From NCBI GenBank assembly GCA_963710715.1, contig CAVQBL010000019.1, positions 1-64,000 on the forward strand: DNA of 64,000 bases. Reading direction: 5' to 3'. The position numbers and the translations under genes are program-made. Below are positions 30,676 to 39,443 of the stretch, piece after piece; within the stretch, counting starts at the first letter, position 1, and the number at the start of each line of letters is the position of its first letter. Under the pieces are notes generated by a model, which worked only from the letters and a program-made list of their open reading frames with translations, made no database searches and was not told the DNA's origin. This stretch comes from CAVQBL01 sp963710715. GTDB lineage: Bacteria > Pseudomonadota > Gammaproteobacteria > DSM-16500.

Positions 30676-30703
30676 ATTTTACAGTCCTGTACCTGGGTGT
30701 CAA
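30676..30703 (-). promoter_or_regulatory. rrn promoter
   Basis: Minus strand TTGACA (30698-30703), 16 bases, TAAAAT (30676-30681). AT-rich DNA with long A/T runs stands upstream as a possible UP element, and a GC-rich discriminator (GCGTGG) follows the -10, as expected of a growth-rate-controlled rRNA promoter. It partly overlaps the downstream flank of msrB, which is also on the minus strand and ends at 30741. Confidence 0.85.
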
Positions 30704-30740
30704 CTGTTTTTATGTCAGTTTTCACAAAAAAATAAGTATC

Positions 30741-31136
30741 TTATTTCGACTCACCTTTTTTGTGAAAAGATAATGAAGCAGAATTAATACAATAACGCAG
30801 CCCTGTGGGTTGTGGACCATCCGGAAAGACATGTCCTAGATGGGCGTTACACTTTTTACATAAAATCTCGATGCGTCGCATTCCGTGAGACTCATCGGGT
30901 ACTTCCTTTACTGCATCCTTGCTAACTGGCTGAAAATAACTTGGCCAGCCTGTTCCTGAATCAAACTTATCTTGCGAGTTAAATAAAGGCGCATCACAGC
31001 AGACACAATAATAAGTGCCATGTTCCTTATGATTCCAATATTGCCCTGTGAATGGTGCTTCGGTGCCTTTCAAGCGACAAATTTGATACTGTTGAGGTGT
31101 CAATTTTTGCTGCCAGTCCTTATCACGTTTCTCCAT
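30741..31136 (-). CDS. msrB: Peptide-methionine (R)-S-oxide reductase
   Basis: 131 residues, full length for MsrB. It reduces methionine-R-sulfoxide in proteins. Zinc ligands are CVCC and CKKC; the substrate site is KFDSGTGWPSYFQP and the catalytic Cys is in LRYCINSASL. No signal peptide, so cytoplasmic. It ends about 40 bases before the rrn promoter, so readthrough into rrn is possible. Confidence 0.95.
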   Translation of the reverse strand: MEKRDKDWQQKLTPQQYQICRLKGTEAPFTGQYWNHKEHGTYYCVCCDAPLFNSQDKFDSGTGWPSYFQPVSKDAVKEVPDESHGMRRIEILCKKCNAHLGHVFPDGPQPTGLRYCINSASLSFHKKGESK

Positions 31137-31210
31137 GGCAATCTCTTTGTTAATGAATTAACATAACACTTATTATTATAGCACAAATTTATATCTATGG
31201 AGTCATCAAC

Positions 31211-31450
31211 GTGACGAAAAAAGCCAAAACCCCTGACTTAGAATCTTCTCTTGCAGAAATTACTCATTTAATTGAACAAATGGAACAAGGAGAGCTTAGC
31301 TTAGAACAATCTCTTACTCATTTTGAACGAGGTGTTAAGCTTATTAAGCATTGCCAAAAGATTTTGCAAGAAGCTGAGCAAAAAGTACAAATTCTGATGC
31401 AAAATAATGGGGAAGATGAATTAAATCCTTATGAAAATAAAGAAGAATAA
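31211..31450 (+). CDS. xseB: Exodeoxyribonuclease VII small subunit
   Basis: 79 residues with the family pattern DLESSLAEITHLIEQMEQGE, LSLEQSLTHFERGVKLIKHC and LQEAEQKVQIL. It binds XseA to form the single-strand exonuclease. The start is a GTG with GGAG 8 bases upstream. xseA is not in the window. Next on the strand is nrdR. Confidence 0.92.
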   Translation: MTKKAKTPDLESSLAEITHLIEQMEQGELSLEQSLTHFERGVKLIKHCQKILQEAEQKVQILMQNNGEDELNPYENKEE

Positions 31451-31489
31451 GGCTACAATAGCCCCCAATGATTAGAATGAGTGAAACAA

Positions 31490-31954
31490 ATGTACTGCCC
31501 TTTTTGTAATGCGGATGATACCAAAGTAACTGACTCTCGTTTAATGAGCGAGGGCAATCAAATTCGCCGTCGTCGTGAATGTATTCATTGCAAAGAACGC
31601 TTTACTACCTATGAAACAGCTGAATTATCTTTGCCGCGCGTGATTAAACGCGATGGCAGACGTGATGCATTTAATGAAGATAAACTTCGTGCTGGAATGC
31701 AACGTGCTTTAGAAAAACGTCCCATCAGCTCAGAAGCAATAGAAAATGCCATCAGCCGCATTTTACACAAGTCACGCGCTTGTGGAGAACGAGAAATTCC
31801 TTCCGCACAAATTGGTGAATGGGTGATGGAGGAGTTACATAATTTAGACCAAGTGGCTTATGTGCGTTTTGCATCTGTGTATCGCAGCTTCCAAGATATT
31901 AAAGAATTTCGCGAAGAAATTAGCCGTTTAGAAAATCACACAAAAAACGAATGA
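31490..31954 (+). CDS. nrdR: Transcriptional repressor NrdR
   Basis: 154 residues. A zinc ribbon (MYCPFC, CIHCKERFTTYE) and an ATP-cone (RVIKRDGRRDAFNEDKL) are both present. It represses ribonucleotide reductase genes by sensing ATP/dATP. I start at the ATG at 31490, which gives the usual M-x-CPFC start; a GTG three codons upstream is also possible. It leads into nusB with a 13-base gap. Confidence 0.95.
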   Translation: MYCPFCNADDTKVTDSRLMSEGNQIRRRRECIHCKERFTTYETAELSLPRVIKRDGRRDAFNEDKLRAGMQRALEKRPISSEAIENAISRILHKSRACGEREIPSAQIGEWVMEELHNLDQVAYVRFASVYRSFQDIKEFREEISRLENHTKNE

Positions 31955-31967
31955 CTAAGGAAATAAC

Positions 31968-32402
31968 ATGGATCCGACTGCAAGACGTAATGCAAGATAT
32001 TACGCATTACAAGCGCTTTATCAATGGCAAATCTCAGCAGCACCCGCAAGCGAAATCGAAGCAGAATTTCTTGCACATCAAATTACAAAAAAAACTGATC
32101 TCGATTATTTTAAAGAACTCATACATGCAGTCACTCAACAATTTAAAGAATTGGATGACCAAATCACTCCATTTCTCCGCCGCCCTATCGATGAATTAGA
32201 TCCCATTGAATTGGCTGTTTTACGTTTAGGGACATATGAATTAGTAAAGCGCCCAGACATTCCTTATCGAGTTATTATTAATGAAGCATTAGAACTCACT
32301 AAAAAATTTGGCTCAATTGAAGGTTACAAGTTTGTAAATGGCGTGCTTGACCAAGTCGCAAAAAAACTGCGCGCGACTGAAATTGCCGGAGACAAAAAAT
32401 GA
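31968..32402 (+). CDS. nusB: Transcription antitermination factor NusB
   Basis: 144 residues, full length. ARRNARYYALQALYQWQIS, ELDPIELAVLRLGTYEL and the C-terminal INEALELTKKFG are typical. It binds boxA of rRNA leaders with S10, and two boxA-like sites occur in the nearby rrn operon. TAAGGAA precedes the ATG. It overlaps pgpA by four bases (ATGA). Confidence 0.95.
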   Translation: MDPTARRNARYYALQALYQWQISAAPASEIEAEFLAHQITKKTDLDYFKELIHAVTQQFKELDDQITPFLRRPIDELDPIELAVLRLGTYELVKRPDIPYRVIINEALELTKKFGSIEGYKFVNGVLDQVAKKLRATEIAGDKK

Positions 32403-32890
32403 GAAATTACCGAAAAATTCCGCCAGTTCCTGATGCTATTTGGCAAAAGCCACTGTATTTCATTGCGTTTGGTTTTGGCAGCGGCGCCATGCCTTTTGCA
32501 CCCGGCACATTTGGCACGCTGATGGGAATTCCTTTTTATTTATTATTACGACCATTGCCGCTTTATTTATACATCGCAGTCGTTCTGCTAATTATTATTA
32601 TCAGCTCTTGGATTTGTGACAAAGTCAGCAAAGAAATTGGTGTCCATGACCACCAAGGTATGTCTTTAGATGAAGTCGTGGGTTATCTTGTCACCATGTG
32701 TGGCGCACCACATGGAATTCTGTATATCGTATTAGGTTTTATACTCTTTCGTTTATTTGATATTTGGAAACCCTGGCCAATTCGTTACGCTGACGATCAT
32801 GTCCATGGTGGCTTTGGTATTATTTTAGATGATGTGCTGGCAGGAATTTATGCTAGTATTATTTTACAAATAATTGCGCGCATTTTTTAA
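32399..32890 (+). CDS. pgpA: Phosphatidylglycerophosphatase A
   Basis: 163 residues with the PgpA pattern FGSGAMPFAPGTFGTL, DHQGMSLDEVVGYL and FRLFDIWKPWPI, and several TM segments. It dephosphorylates phosphatidylglycerophosphate in the inner membrane to give phosphatidylglycerol. It follows nusB in a gammaproteobacterial-type run without ribH or thiL. Confidence 0.93.
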   Translation: MRNYRKIPPVPDAIWQKPLYFIAFGFGSGAMPFAPGTFGTLMGIPFYLLLRPLPLYLYIAVVLLIIIISSWICDKVSKEIGVHDHQGMSLDEVVGYLVTMCGAPHGILYIVLGFILFRLFDIWKPWPIRYADDHVHGGFGIILDDVLAGIYASIILQIIARIF

Positions 32891-32902
32891 AAAGGAAAGT
32901 TT

Positions 32903-33310
32903 ATGTCTTGGCTATCTGCTTCCTTACTCGCACTGCTGAGTTTCGGTTTATGGGGATTTTTTACTAAACTTGCTGTGATCCACATCGATTCAAAAAGCGC
33001 CCTCATTTATCAAACCATCGGCGTTGTTATCATTGGAGTTCTTGCATTAGGTACAATGAATTTCAAACCAGCAAATGATATGAAAGGTTTGAGTTATGCC
33101 ATACTCACTGGCATTACTTATGGCGTAGGCTGTTTATTTTATTTTATTGCTGCGAGCAAAGGAAAAATTATCACGGTTGTCACACTGACTGCGCTCTATC
33201 CATTGATAGCAATTATTTTGTCTTATTTCCTATTAAAAGAAACCGTCAGTATTAAGCAATGCTCAGGAATTATTTTAGCGTTCGTAGCCATTATTTTGAT
33301 GTCGACTTAA
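32903..33310 (+). CDS. Small EamA/DMT-family transporter
   Basis: 135 residues and about four to five TM segments, one EamA repeat. Such half-size members work as dimers. LSFGLWGFFTKLAV and the end TALYPLIAIILSYFLLKETV are typical. Substrate unknown. AAAGGAAAG stands before the ATG, 12 bases after pgpA. A weak hairpin (ATCCCAG/CTGGGAT, 33323-33345) follows. Confidence 0.85.
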   Translation: MSWLSASLLALLSFGLWGFFTKLAVIHIDSKSALIYQTIGVVIIGVLALGTMNFKPANDMKGLSYAILTGITYGVGCLFYFIAASKGKIITVVTLTALYPLIAIILSYFLLKETVSIKQCSGIILAFVAIILMST

Positions 33311-33355
33311 AAGGGGAGAAATCCCAGCAGAAGCACTGGGATAGCATTCATGGCA

Positions 33356-33925
33356 TTACGACGGCACAAATTGAATTTCAAGCCCTTCTGGGTCTGGTCT
33401 CACAGCATGTAAAATAGCCCCTCCTGCTGCAATAGTTAGCGGCATAGCTATGGCATAAAGTAAGCATGAAGTTGGGATCGCAGTAATAGCGCCACCTACT
33501 GCAAATGAAGCTGCTGTGCGGGCTAAATTCATAATGGTTGCGCCAGTAGAGTTCATGAAACCATAACCTGTTAGTCCACAAGCTACAACTCCACCTACAT
33601 AGGGAAAAATCGCATTTGTTTCACATTTTTTATTTTTTACTGGATCTCCTTTATCGAACCCCCTTACTGCAAGGACCCTGGGGTCACCAAAAAAGCCGCG
33701 GTACATCGCAACAGTAGCCGCAATGCTAAGAGCACTACCTACAATGCCACCACCTAGCGCGCCCACTTTTGCGGCTTCTGACGCAACATAGCCGACATGT
33801 CCAGCTAAATTAAGAACCGCTGCGCCAGCGGCACCTGAAGCAGCTGCTGAAGCTGCCACTAGCCCGCCACTTACTGTAACTGCTGCTCCTACAAATATGC
33901 CACTTAAACAACGTGCTGTGCTCAT
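33356..33925 (-). CDS. Gly/Ala-rich membrane protein, unknown
   Basis: 189 residues, almost entirely hydrophobic and rich in Gly and Ala, with about four TM segments and a polar middle (FFGDPRVLAVRGFDKGDPVKNKK). No family recognised. It stands alone between convergent pgpA/EamA genes and the mevalonate operon. It resembles small effector-like or bacteriocin-like membrane proteins in composition only. The first ATG is used. Confidence 0.6.
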   Translation of the reverse strand: MSTARCLSGIFVGAAVTVSGGLVAASAAASGAAGAAVLNLAGHVGYVASEAAKVGALGGGIVGSALSIAATVAMYRGFFGDPRVLAVRGFDKGDPVKNKKCETNAIFPYVGGVVACGLTGYGFMNSTGATIMNLARTAASFAVGGAITAIPTSCLLYAIAMPLTIAAGGAILHAVRPDPEGLEIQFVPS

Positions 33926-34050
33926 AACGTTTTCACTCCAATTAAATTGAGATTAAATAAGGTATGGTTTTAAAAATGAGGATAAATATTAATCTAATTA
34001 TTAATACTTGTATATAATATACTTTGACTCGAGCCGCTTAAGTTGTTCGG

Positions 34051-35061
34051 CTAAACCACATGCACGCCGCGCGGCTCACATGCAATAGGTAAAATAGAAT
34101 AATTATAACGCTCGCACAAAGTAGCTAAAGCAGGCTCATCTTCCGTTACAACGAGAACAATGCCGGCTTTCTCTCCGGAAATTGCACCTGCACCACACGT
34201 TTTTGCAGCACCACCAAAATTTTCCACTGCGGAAATAAAATTTTGTACCGCCTGTGGCACCACACCAATTTTAATGAGCAATTGATGATTCTCTCGAATA
34301 GCTTGCATCACTTCCTCGAATTGATTATGTTGCAAGGCTACATCCATGGCATTCGTAACATTCGCAAATTCTTCACCCATTTTTGTATTTTTAAAATGAT
34401 TTGCTACTGCCGCAACACATTCACCGGTACTGGATTCTGGAGTCCCGGTATTCACCATGTACATAGGTAATGCTGGGATAGGACGTGAATGTATTTTATC
34501 TCCTTTCACATAAATACAACCGCCGAGTAACGAAATACGCAAATCCAAACCACTAGAATAACCATGTTGCATATTTTCCGCTTCCAGACCCAAGCGATAC
34601 AACATTTCTGATGACAGTGGAATATGTAAATGGTGCGCAATCGCGCGCACAATACTTAAAATGGTTGCAGCAGAGGATCCCATGCCGCAACCCATGGGAA
34701 TAGTAGACTGCACATGAATTTTAATTCCCTGCGTTAATTTCACATTGAGCGCTTCAAAAAATAAACTAAAAGCAAATTGTGCTAACTCAACAGGTTTATG
34801 CAATACGTCGCGAATTTTAAATTCACCATTAATGAAACATTGATATTTTTGTTTAATGCGATTTTTTAAGTGTTCCAGTGCAGACAAACTTAGCTTGTGG
34901 TGATAAGCCAAATCAGATAAATCAAATGAAATCAGTGGCGGAATTTGTGGTGTTGCTGTTGCCGTGACATAGCGATTAATTGCCATCGCCAATGCAGGCT
35001 TGCCATACACGACGGCATGTTCACCAGAAAGAATTAATTTACCGGGCGCGAGTATTTTCAT
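34051..35061 (-). CDS. mvk: Mevalonate kinase
   Basis: 336 residues, GHMP kinase. KILAPGKLILSGEHAVVYGKPA is the N-terminal signature, IPMGCGMGSSAATI the phosphate loop, and KTCGAGAISGEKAGIVLVV the third motif. It phosphorylates mevalonate with ATP. It is the last gene of the operon HMG-CoA reductase, synthase, kinase, with short gaps of 6 and 10 bases. Phosphomevalonate kinase and decarboxylase must be elsewhere. Confidence 0.93.
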   Translation of the reverse strand: MKILAPGKLILSGEHAVVYGKPALAMAINRYVTATATPQIPPLISFDLSDLAYHHKLSLSALEHLKNRIKQKYQCFINGEFKIRDVLHKPVELAQFAFSLFFEALNVKLTQGIKIHVQSTIPMGCGMGSSAATILSIVRAIAHHLHIPLSSEMLYRLGLEAENMQHGYSSGLDLRISLLGGCIYVKGDKIHSRPIPALPMYMVNTGTPESSTGECVAAVANHFKNTKMGEEFANVTNAMDVALQHNQFEEVMQAIRENHQLLIKIGVVPQAVQNFISAVENFGGAAKTCGAGAISGEKAGIVLVVTEDEPALATLCERYNYSILPIACEPRGVHVV

Positions 35062-35067
35062 AGAGCT

Positions 35068-36240
35068 CTAGACCCTTTCATAAACACGTTTATGATTTTC
35101 GATTTTTGCTAGCCTAAATTGTCCCGTACGATAACGTGGTATTTCACAATGACTGCCATCGTTAGGATATTCAAATAAAAAAAATGTCTCATATTCAGGA
35201 TAAGTCAGCGTAGTACGATTTTGCAACATATCCTGATGAAATTGTGTATCCAACACTGCACGATATCCTGGTTGCACCATGCCACTAAAATATTCTGCCA
35301 CACAACCTGAACCGTAACTATAAAATCCTAGACGTTTATTGGCTAAATCTTCTGTCGCTAAATCCAATAATGAAGTTAACCCCACATATAACGAAGCTGT
35401 ATAACTATTACCAATTTTACGACCATATTCCAAAGATCGTCCTACATGCTGTGTTAAAACATCGTCGGGCAACTTGTCATACGCATTAATTTTCGCTAAA
35501 TGTTGATGGGCTTTTTCAACTAACCGTGTTACAGGCGTGTGATAGCAATAATAATCGTGATCCGCAAAATTGCGTTTTGATAATGCGCGATATTGTTGCC
35601 AAGATTTTTCTAACATCGTCAGATATAGCTTACTGGAATATTTACCTTCAACAAACGCAATATCAGAATAATTGGGACGCCAAAAATCCATCACATTTTC
35701 TGTCACTACACCATACTCCGGCTCCAAGGCCAAAATTCGCGGATTGGCTGACAACACCATAGCAACTGCTCCACAACCTTGCGATGACTCACCCGGCGTA
35801 TTTAATCCATAACGTGCAATATCAGAAGAAATTAATAATACTTTTTTATCAGGATGCTGACGAAGAAAAGGCAACGCTAATTGTAAAGCCAGCGTTCCAC
35901 CATAACATGCTTGCTTTAATTCAATAACGCGACAACGTTCTGGCAAACCCAATAAATCATGTACATAAATGCCTGCTGCTTTTGATTGGTCAATTCCAGA
36001 TTCTGTTGCAAATAACAACATTTCAATTGCATTCGGATCAATGTGCCGAATAGCTCTTAATGCAGCATTGGCAGCCATAGTGACAATATCTTCATCGGGT
36101 GGTGGCACTGCCATTTTTTGTTGGCCTAGACCCACAGAAAATTTCTCGGGATCAATGTTACGTGCCTGTGCTAAGCATTCCAAATCAAGCGCATAATGCG
36201 ATGTATAAAAAGCCAGCGTATCAATTCCTACTTTTAGCAC
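35068..36240 (-). CDS. mvaS: Hydroxymethylglutaryl-CoA synthase
   Basis: 390 residues. The catalytic Cys is in ELKQACYGGTLAL, the general base Glu in LFATESGIDQSK and the His in YCYHTPVTRL. It condenses acetyl-CoA with acetoacetyl-CoA. The start is a GTG preceded by AGGGG at six bases. Middle gene of the mevalonate operon. Bacterial-type length; no unusual insertions. Confidence 0.95.
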   Translation of the reverse strand: MLKVGIDTLAFYTSHYALDLECLAQARNIDPEKFSVGLGQQKMAVPPPDEDIVTMAANAALRAIRHIDPNAIEMLLFATESGIDQSKAAGIYVHDLLGLPERCRVIELKQACYGGTLALQLALPFLRQHPDKKVLLISSDIARYGLNTPGESSQGCGAVAMVLSANPRILALEPEYGVVTENVMDFWRPNYSDIAFVEGKYSSKLYLTMLEKSWQQYRALSKRNFADHDYYCYHTPVTRLVEKAHQHLAKINAYDKLPDDVLTQHVGRSLEYGRKIGNSYTASLYVGLTSLLDLATEDLANKRLGFYSYGSGCVAEYFSGMVQPGYRAVLDTQFHQDMLQNRTTLTYPEYETFFLFEYPNDGSHCEIPRYRTGQFRLAKIENHKRVYERV

Positions 36241-36250
36241 AATTTTCCCC

Positions 36251-37300
36251 TCACTCTGTCTTCTGGCGCTCCCATTTTACATGGCTTTTCATTAACTCAC
36301 CCGGATTAGTTTGTGCCGCCAGTAAAGATAACTCGCCACATAATACAGCGGAAGCTGCAATAATTGCTAGACGCCTAGCATTTTGGCCTAACTCGCGTTC
36401 TTCCAAGCAACCTAATATACGTAAGTTTTCACGTACAAAATCAAATGTTTTACCACTACCCACTGTACCGACAATGATATTGGGCAATGTCACAGAAAAA
36501 TATAAATCACCTTCGCGAGTTTCTGCATAAACCATGCCTTGCGAACCTTCGATAATGTTGGCTGCATCTTGGCCCGTGGCTAAGTAAAAGCCCAACAGCA
36601 TATTGGCGAAATGCGCATTTGCCGTACGCACACCTCCGGCAATAATATTACCAATCAAATTCTTTTTAATATTGAGTTGAACAATTTTTTCGGGCGTGGT
36701 TTTCAAGAACCGATGGCATAGTGCATGCGGAATAGTTGCTTCTGCAATCACATATTTACCCCGACCTAAAATACCATTAACGGCTGAAGCCTTTTTATCC
36801 GTGCAATAATTACCGGAAACAGATACATAATTTAGCTGTGGAAAACGGGCATTTATCCATTCCAACAAACGATCCGCTGCCAATGTCACCATATTATGAC
36901 CTGATGCATCACCCGTATTGAATTCAAAACGGAGAAAAATGAGAGTCCCCACCACTTGAAAATGCATATCAAGCAAGCGTGCATAACGACTGGTTTCAGC
37001 AATGATGGTTTGCATCGCTTCTTTATGTTGTTGAATATCGCTAACTGCTTTATAAGCATCAACTGCGCTCACCGCCTCTAATAAAACAGAACGCGTCATA
37101 CGGTCATCCACAATCACAGCACGTATCCCGCCTGCGTGCGTACAAACCTTGGCACCGCGATGTGTAGATGGCCAAAGTGGCGTCTCAAAAGTCGCCAAAG
37201 GCAGCAAAACTTCGTCATTTATTTCGGAACTGATGATTTTAACAGGCCCCACTAAACGCATAGGGATAGTTGCAATTTGCTCTGTAGTTTGCCAGCGCAT
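36251..37300 (-). CDS. mvaA: Hydroxymethylglutaryl-CoA reductase
   Basis: 349 residues, catalytic domain only, soluble. LPLATFETPLWPSTHRGAK holds the catalytic Glu, CTDKKASAVNGILGRGK the Lys, FNTGDASGHNMVT the Asp, and MKSHVKWERQ the C-terminal His. The dinucleotide motif IVGTVGSGKTF differs slightly from the usual GTVGGGT. The sequence is closer to the class I than the class II enzyme. First gene of the operon, divergent from idi across a 107-bp gap with a long palindrome. Confidence 0.92.
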   Translation of the reverse strand: MRWQTTEQIATIPMRLVGPVKIISSEINDEVLLPLATFETPLWPSTHRGAKVCTHAGGIRAVIVDDRMTRSVLLEAVSAVDAYKAVSDIQQHKEAMQTIIAETSRYARLLDMHFQVVGTLIFLRFEFNTGDASGHNMVTLAADRLLEWINARFPQLNYVSVSGNYCTDKKASAVNGILGRGKYVIAEATIPHALCHRFLKTTPEKIVQLNIKKNLIGNIIAGGVRTANAHFANMLLGFYLATGQDAANIIEGSQGMVYAETREGDLYFSVTLPNIIVGTVGSGKTFDFVRENLRILGCLEERELGQNARRLAIIAASAVLCGELSLLAAQTNPGELMKSHVKWERQKTE

Positions 37301-37347
37301 GAAGGTTGGTTTCCGTAATCTAAAGATGCGGCACGCGTCAATGTAAG

Positions 37348-37370
37348 ATCCTAGATTCGGAATCTAGGAT
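37348..37370. promoter_or_regulatory. 23-bp palindrome between mvaA and idi
   Basis: Arms ATCCTAGATTC and GAATCTAGGAT match perfectly around one central G. It lies 48 bp from the mvaA start and 38 bp from the idi ATG, where it could bind a regulator of both. No T-run follows on either side, so an operator seems more likely than a terminator. Confidence 0.5.
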
Positions 37371-37407
37371 AATATAAAATGTGGCTCATTTTACTGGAAA
37401 ACGCTTC

Positions 37408-37932
37408 ATGACAGCAATAGAACATGTCATCCTCGTGGATGAATATGACAATGAGTTAGGGGTTGCAGAAAAGCTACAAGCCCATCGGGAAGGTCGTTGT
37501 CATCGTGCTTTTTCAATTTTTGTCATGCGTCAGCAGCCGCAGTTGGAACTGTTGTTGCAGCAGCGCGCAAGTGAAAAATACCATTCACCCAATTTATGGA
37601 CAAATACCTGCTGTTCTCACCCACGTCCGGGCGAAGACATGATAACTGCCGGCCAACGTCGCTTAAAAGAAGAAATGGGCATTGATATTACACTTAAGTC
37701 AATTGGGCATTTTCATTATATTGCGCATTTTGAGAATGGTTTAATAGAAAACGAATTTGATCATGTATTAGTTGGTGAATATAACAATGAAAAAATTGTT
37801 TTAAATAAAGAAGAAGTACAGAATTATCGCTGGATCTCGATTTCTGAGCTTAAAAAAGAGTTGCAACAACATCCGCAGATATTTACGCTGTGGTTGAAAC
37901 AAGCTCTGGAAAAAGTTGAAAAATGGTTATAG
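37408..37932 (+). CDS. idi: Isopentenyl-diphosphate isomerase, type I
   Basis: 174 residues, Nudix-fold. EHVILVDEYDNELG opens the domain; the catalytic Cys is in WTNTCCSHPRPGE and the Nudix-like RRLKEEMGI follows. It interconverts IPP and DMAPP, needed because the mevalonate pathway yields IPP only. I start at the ATG at 37408, which matches the family length; an in-frame GTG lies at 37381. Divergent from mvaA. Confidence 0.93.
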   Translation: MTAIEHVILVDEYDNELGVAEKLQAHREGRCHRAFSIFVMRQQPQLELLLQQRASEKYHSPNLWTNTCCSHPRPGEDMITAGQRRLKEEMGIDITLKSIGHFHYIAHFENGLIENEFDHVLVGEYNNEKIVLNKEEVQNYRWISISELKKELQQHPQIFTLWLKQALEKVEKWL

Positions 37933-38044
37933 CCCGGCGTATTTTAGTTGAAAACAACCCTCGTGTTGTGTAGAATTTATACCAGATTATAATAAATGAG
38001 CTTTAAACTTCCGCTATTAAAACTATTTTTGAAAAGGTTTACAT

Positions 38045-39097
38045 ATGAAATCACACACTAAAATAATTGAATCATTACGCGAGCTCGCAGAAATAAATAA
38101 GCCCGATGAACAGTTCAGCCTAGGCTGGTGTTATGAGAATGGCTTAGAAGGAGTTGAAAAAGATAGAAATACAGCGTTGAACTGGTATCGCAAGGCTGCT
38201 AAACAGGATTATGCACTTGCACAATGCCATCTCGGCGTTTGTTATGGGAATGATATCATTGAAGCTGACACTAAGGGTGAAAGGCCTACGGTAAAAAAAA
38301 ATAAGGATGTGGCAAATTTGTTTCTTAAGGCTGCTAATCAGAATGATGCCGCTGCGCAATTCAATCTTGGTTTGTGTCATGATTATGGTTTAGGAGTTCG
38401 TACAAATTTTTCTGTAGCAGGCGAATGGTATCACAAGGCTGCTAAGCGACATTATGCGCCTGCGCAATACGCATACGGGCATTTCAAATCGATAGAGAAT
38501 ATGGAAACAGCGACAAATTTGTATCGTAAAGCTGCTGAACAGAATTATGCGCCAGCACAATGCACTCTCGGCCATCATTATCAGCATGGCAATGGAGTCG
38601 AAAAAGATGAAAAACAAGCAGTGCGCTGGTATCGCAAGGCTGCCGAGCAAAATGATACGGATGCACAAGAACATCTCGGCGAGTGTTATCGGAATGGTAT
38701 TGGAGTCGAGAAAAATGAAGCTAAAGCGATGGAGTGGACTCGCTTGTCCTCTTCTAATAGAACACAAAATACGGAATTTTTTAAAGACAATAAAGGATTA
38801 CTGAATAGCACTTTTAAAAATGTCCAGAATCGTATACAAACAGGACTCGCATCTGCACAAGACGCAGCAGTTGAAATTTTTAATAACATACCCAATGGCA
38901 GACCTATAGGGCCTGACGCTAGCAAATATATAGTAGGATTTTTGGGAGTCAAAGATAGGGCAAGTTTAACTCGGGTTAAACGAGCTCATGATCCAAGATT
39001 ATCAGGTGAAGAACTCACACGCTGCAAACGCAGAAAATTGGATGAAGACAAAGAAATCAACGATGTAAGTAGCGAACAAAAACTTACCTTGACATAA
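38045..39097 (+). CDS. Sel1-repeat protein
   Basis: 350 residues. About six Sel1-like repeats fill residues 15-235 (for example QCHLGVCYGNDI, QCTLGHHYQHGNGVEKDEKQ, WYRKAAEQN). The tail at about 285-320 (SKYIVGFLGVKDRASLTRVK) recalls an F-box or similar small helical motif, but this is uncertain. No signal peptide. Sel1 proteins often mediate protein contact and several Legionella members act on host cells. AAGG stands 8 bases before the ATG. Single gene. Confidence 0.82.
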   Translation: MKSHTKIIESLRELAEINKPDEQFSLGWCYENGLEGVEKDRNTALNWYRKAAKQDYALAQCHLGVCYGNDIIEADTKGERPTVKKNKDVANLFLKAANQNDAAAQFNLGLCHDYGLGVRTNFSVAGEWYHKAAKRHYAPAQYAYGHFKSIENMETATNLYRKAAEQNYAPAQCTLGHHYQHGNGVEKDEKQAVRWYRKAAEQNDTDAQEHLGECYRNGIGVEKNEAKAMEWTRLSSSNRTQNTEFFKDNKGLLNSTFKNVQNRIQTGLASAQDAAVEIFNNIPNGRPIGPDASKYIVGFLGVKDRASLTRVKRAHDPRLSGEELTRCKRRKLDEDKEINDVSSEQKLTLT

Positions 39098-39133
39098 TTA
39101 TGCAATAAACTCACTCCTAATTTGGTTACTCTA

Positions 39134-39207
39134 AAAATATTACTGATCGGTAATATTTTAATTGATTTTTCTTACGATTAAATATAATATTACTGCACGG
39201 GAATATT
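39134..39207. promoter_or_regulatory. Two operator-like palindromes before hipBA
   Basis: Site 1, 39134-39159: AAAATATTAC-TGATCG-GTAATATTTT, perfect. Site 2, 39186-39207: AATATTAC-TGCACG-GGAATATT, one mismatch. Centres are 50 bp apart, about five helical turns, so two HipB dimers could bind the same DNA face. Site 2 is 15 bp before the hipB ATG. Autoregulation by HipB-HipA on such paired sites is known from E. coli, with another sequence. Confidence 0.65.
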
Positions 39208-39222
39208 TTAGGTGCAGCAGTT

Positions 39223-39441
39223 ATGGGTAATGTAAAAAAGTGCGACTCAGCAGAAATTGGCAGAATAGTAAAAAGCACCCGCAAAAAACTAGGGGTGACA
39301 CAGCGGAGCTTAGCGCTGACATCCGGAACAGGGCTACGCTTTATTATCGAATTAGAACATGGCAAACCAAGCTGTCAGTTAGAAAAAGTTTTAACTGTCC
39401 TCAAGACATTAGGAATAAAACTGACCATTGAAGGTAAATAA
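39223..39441 (+). CDS. hipB: HipB-like antitoxin (HTH)
   Basis: 72 residues. An HTH_3/Cro-type domain (IGRIVKSTRKKLGVTQRSLA, then TGLRFIIELEHGKPSCQLEKV). It would neutralise HipA and repress the operon. It ends two bases before hipA. Confidence 0.88.
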   Translation: MGNVKKCDSAEIGRIVKSTRKKLGVTQRSLALTSGTGLRFIIELEHGKPSCQLEKVLTVLKTLGIKLTIEGK

Positions 39442-39443
39442 GC

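Noticed and set aside
33323..33345. Terminator between the EamA gene and the 33356 gene
   Set aside because: The 7-bp stem has no T-run on either strand; not strong enough.
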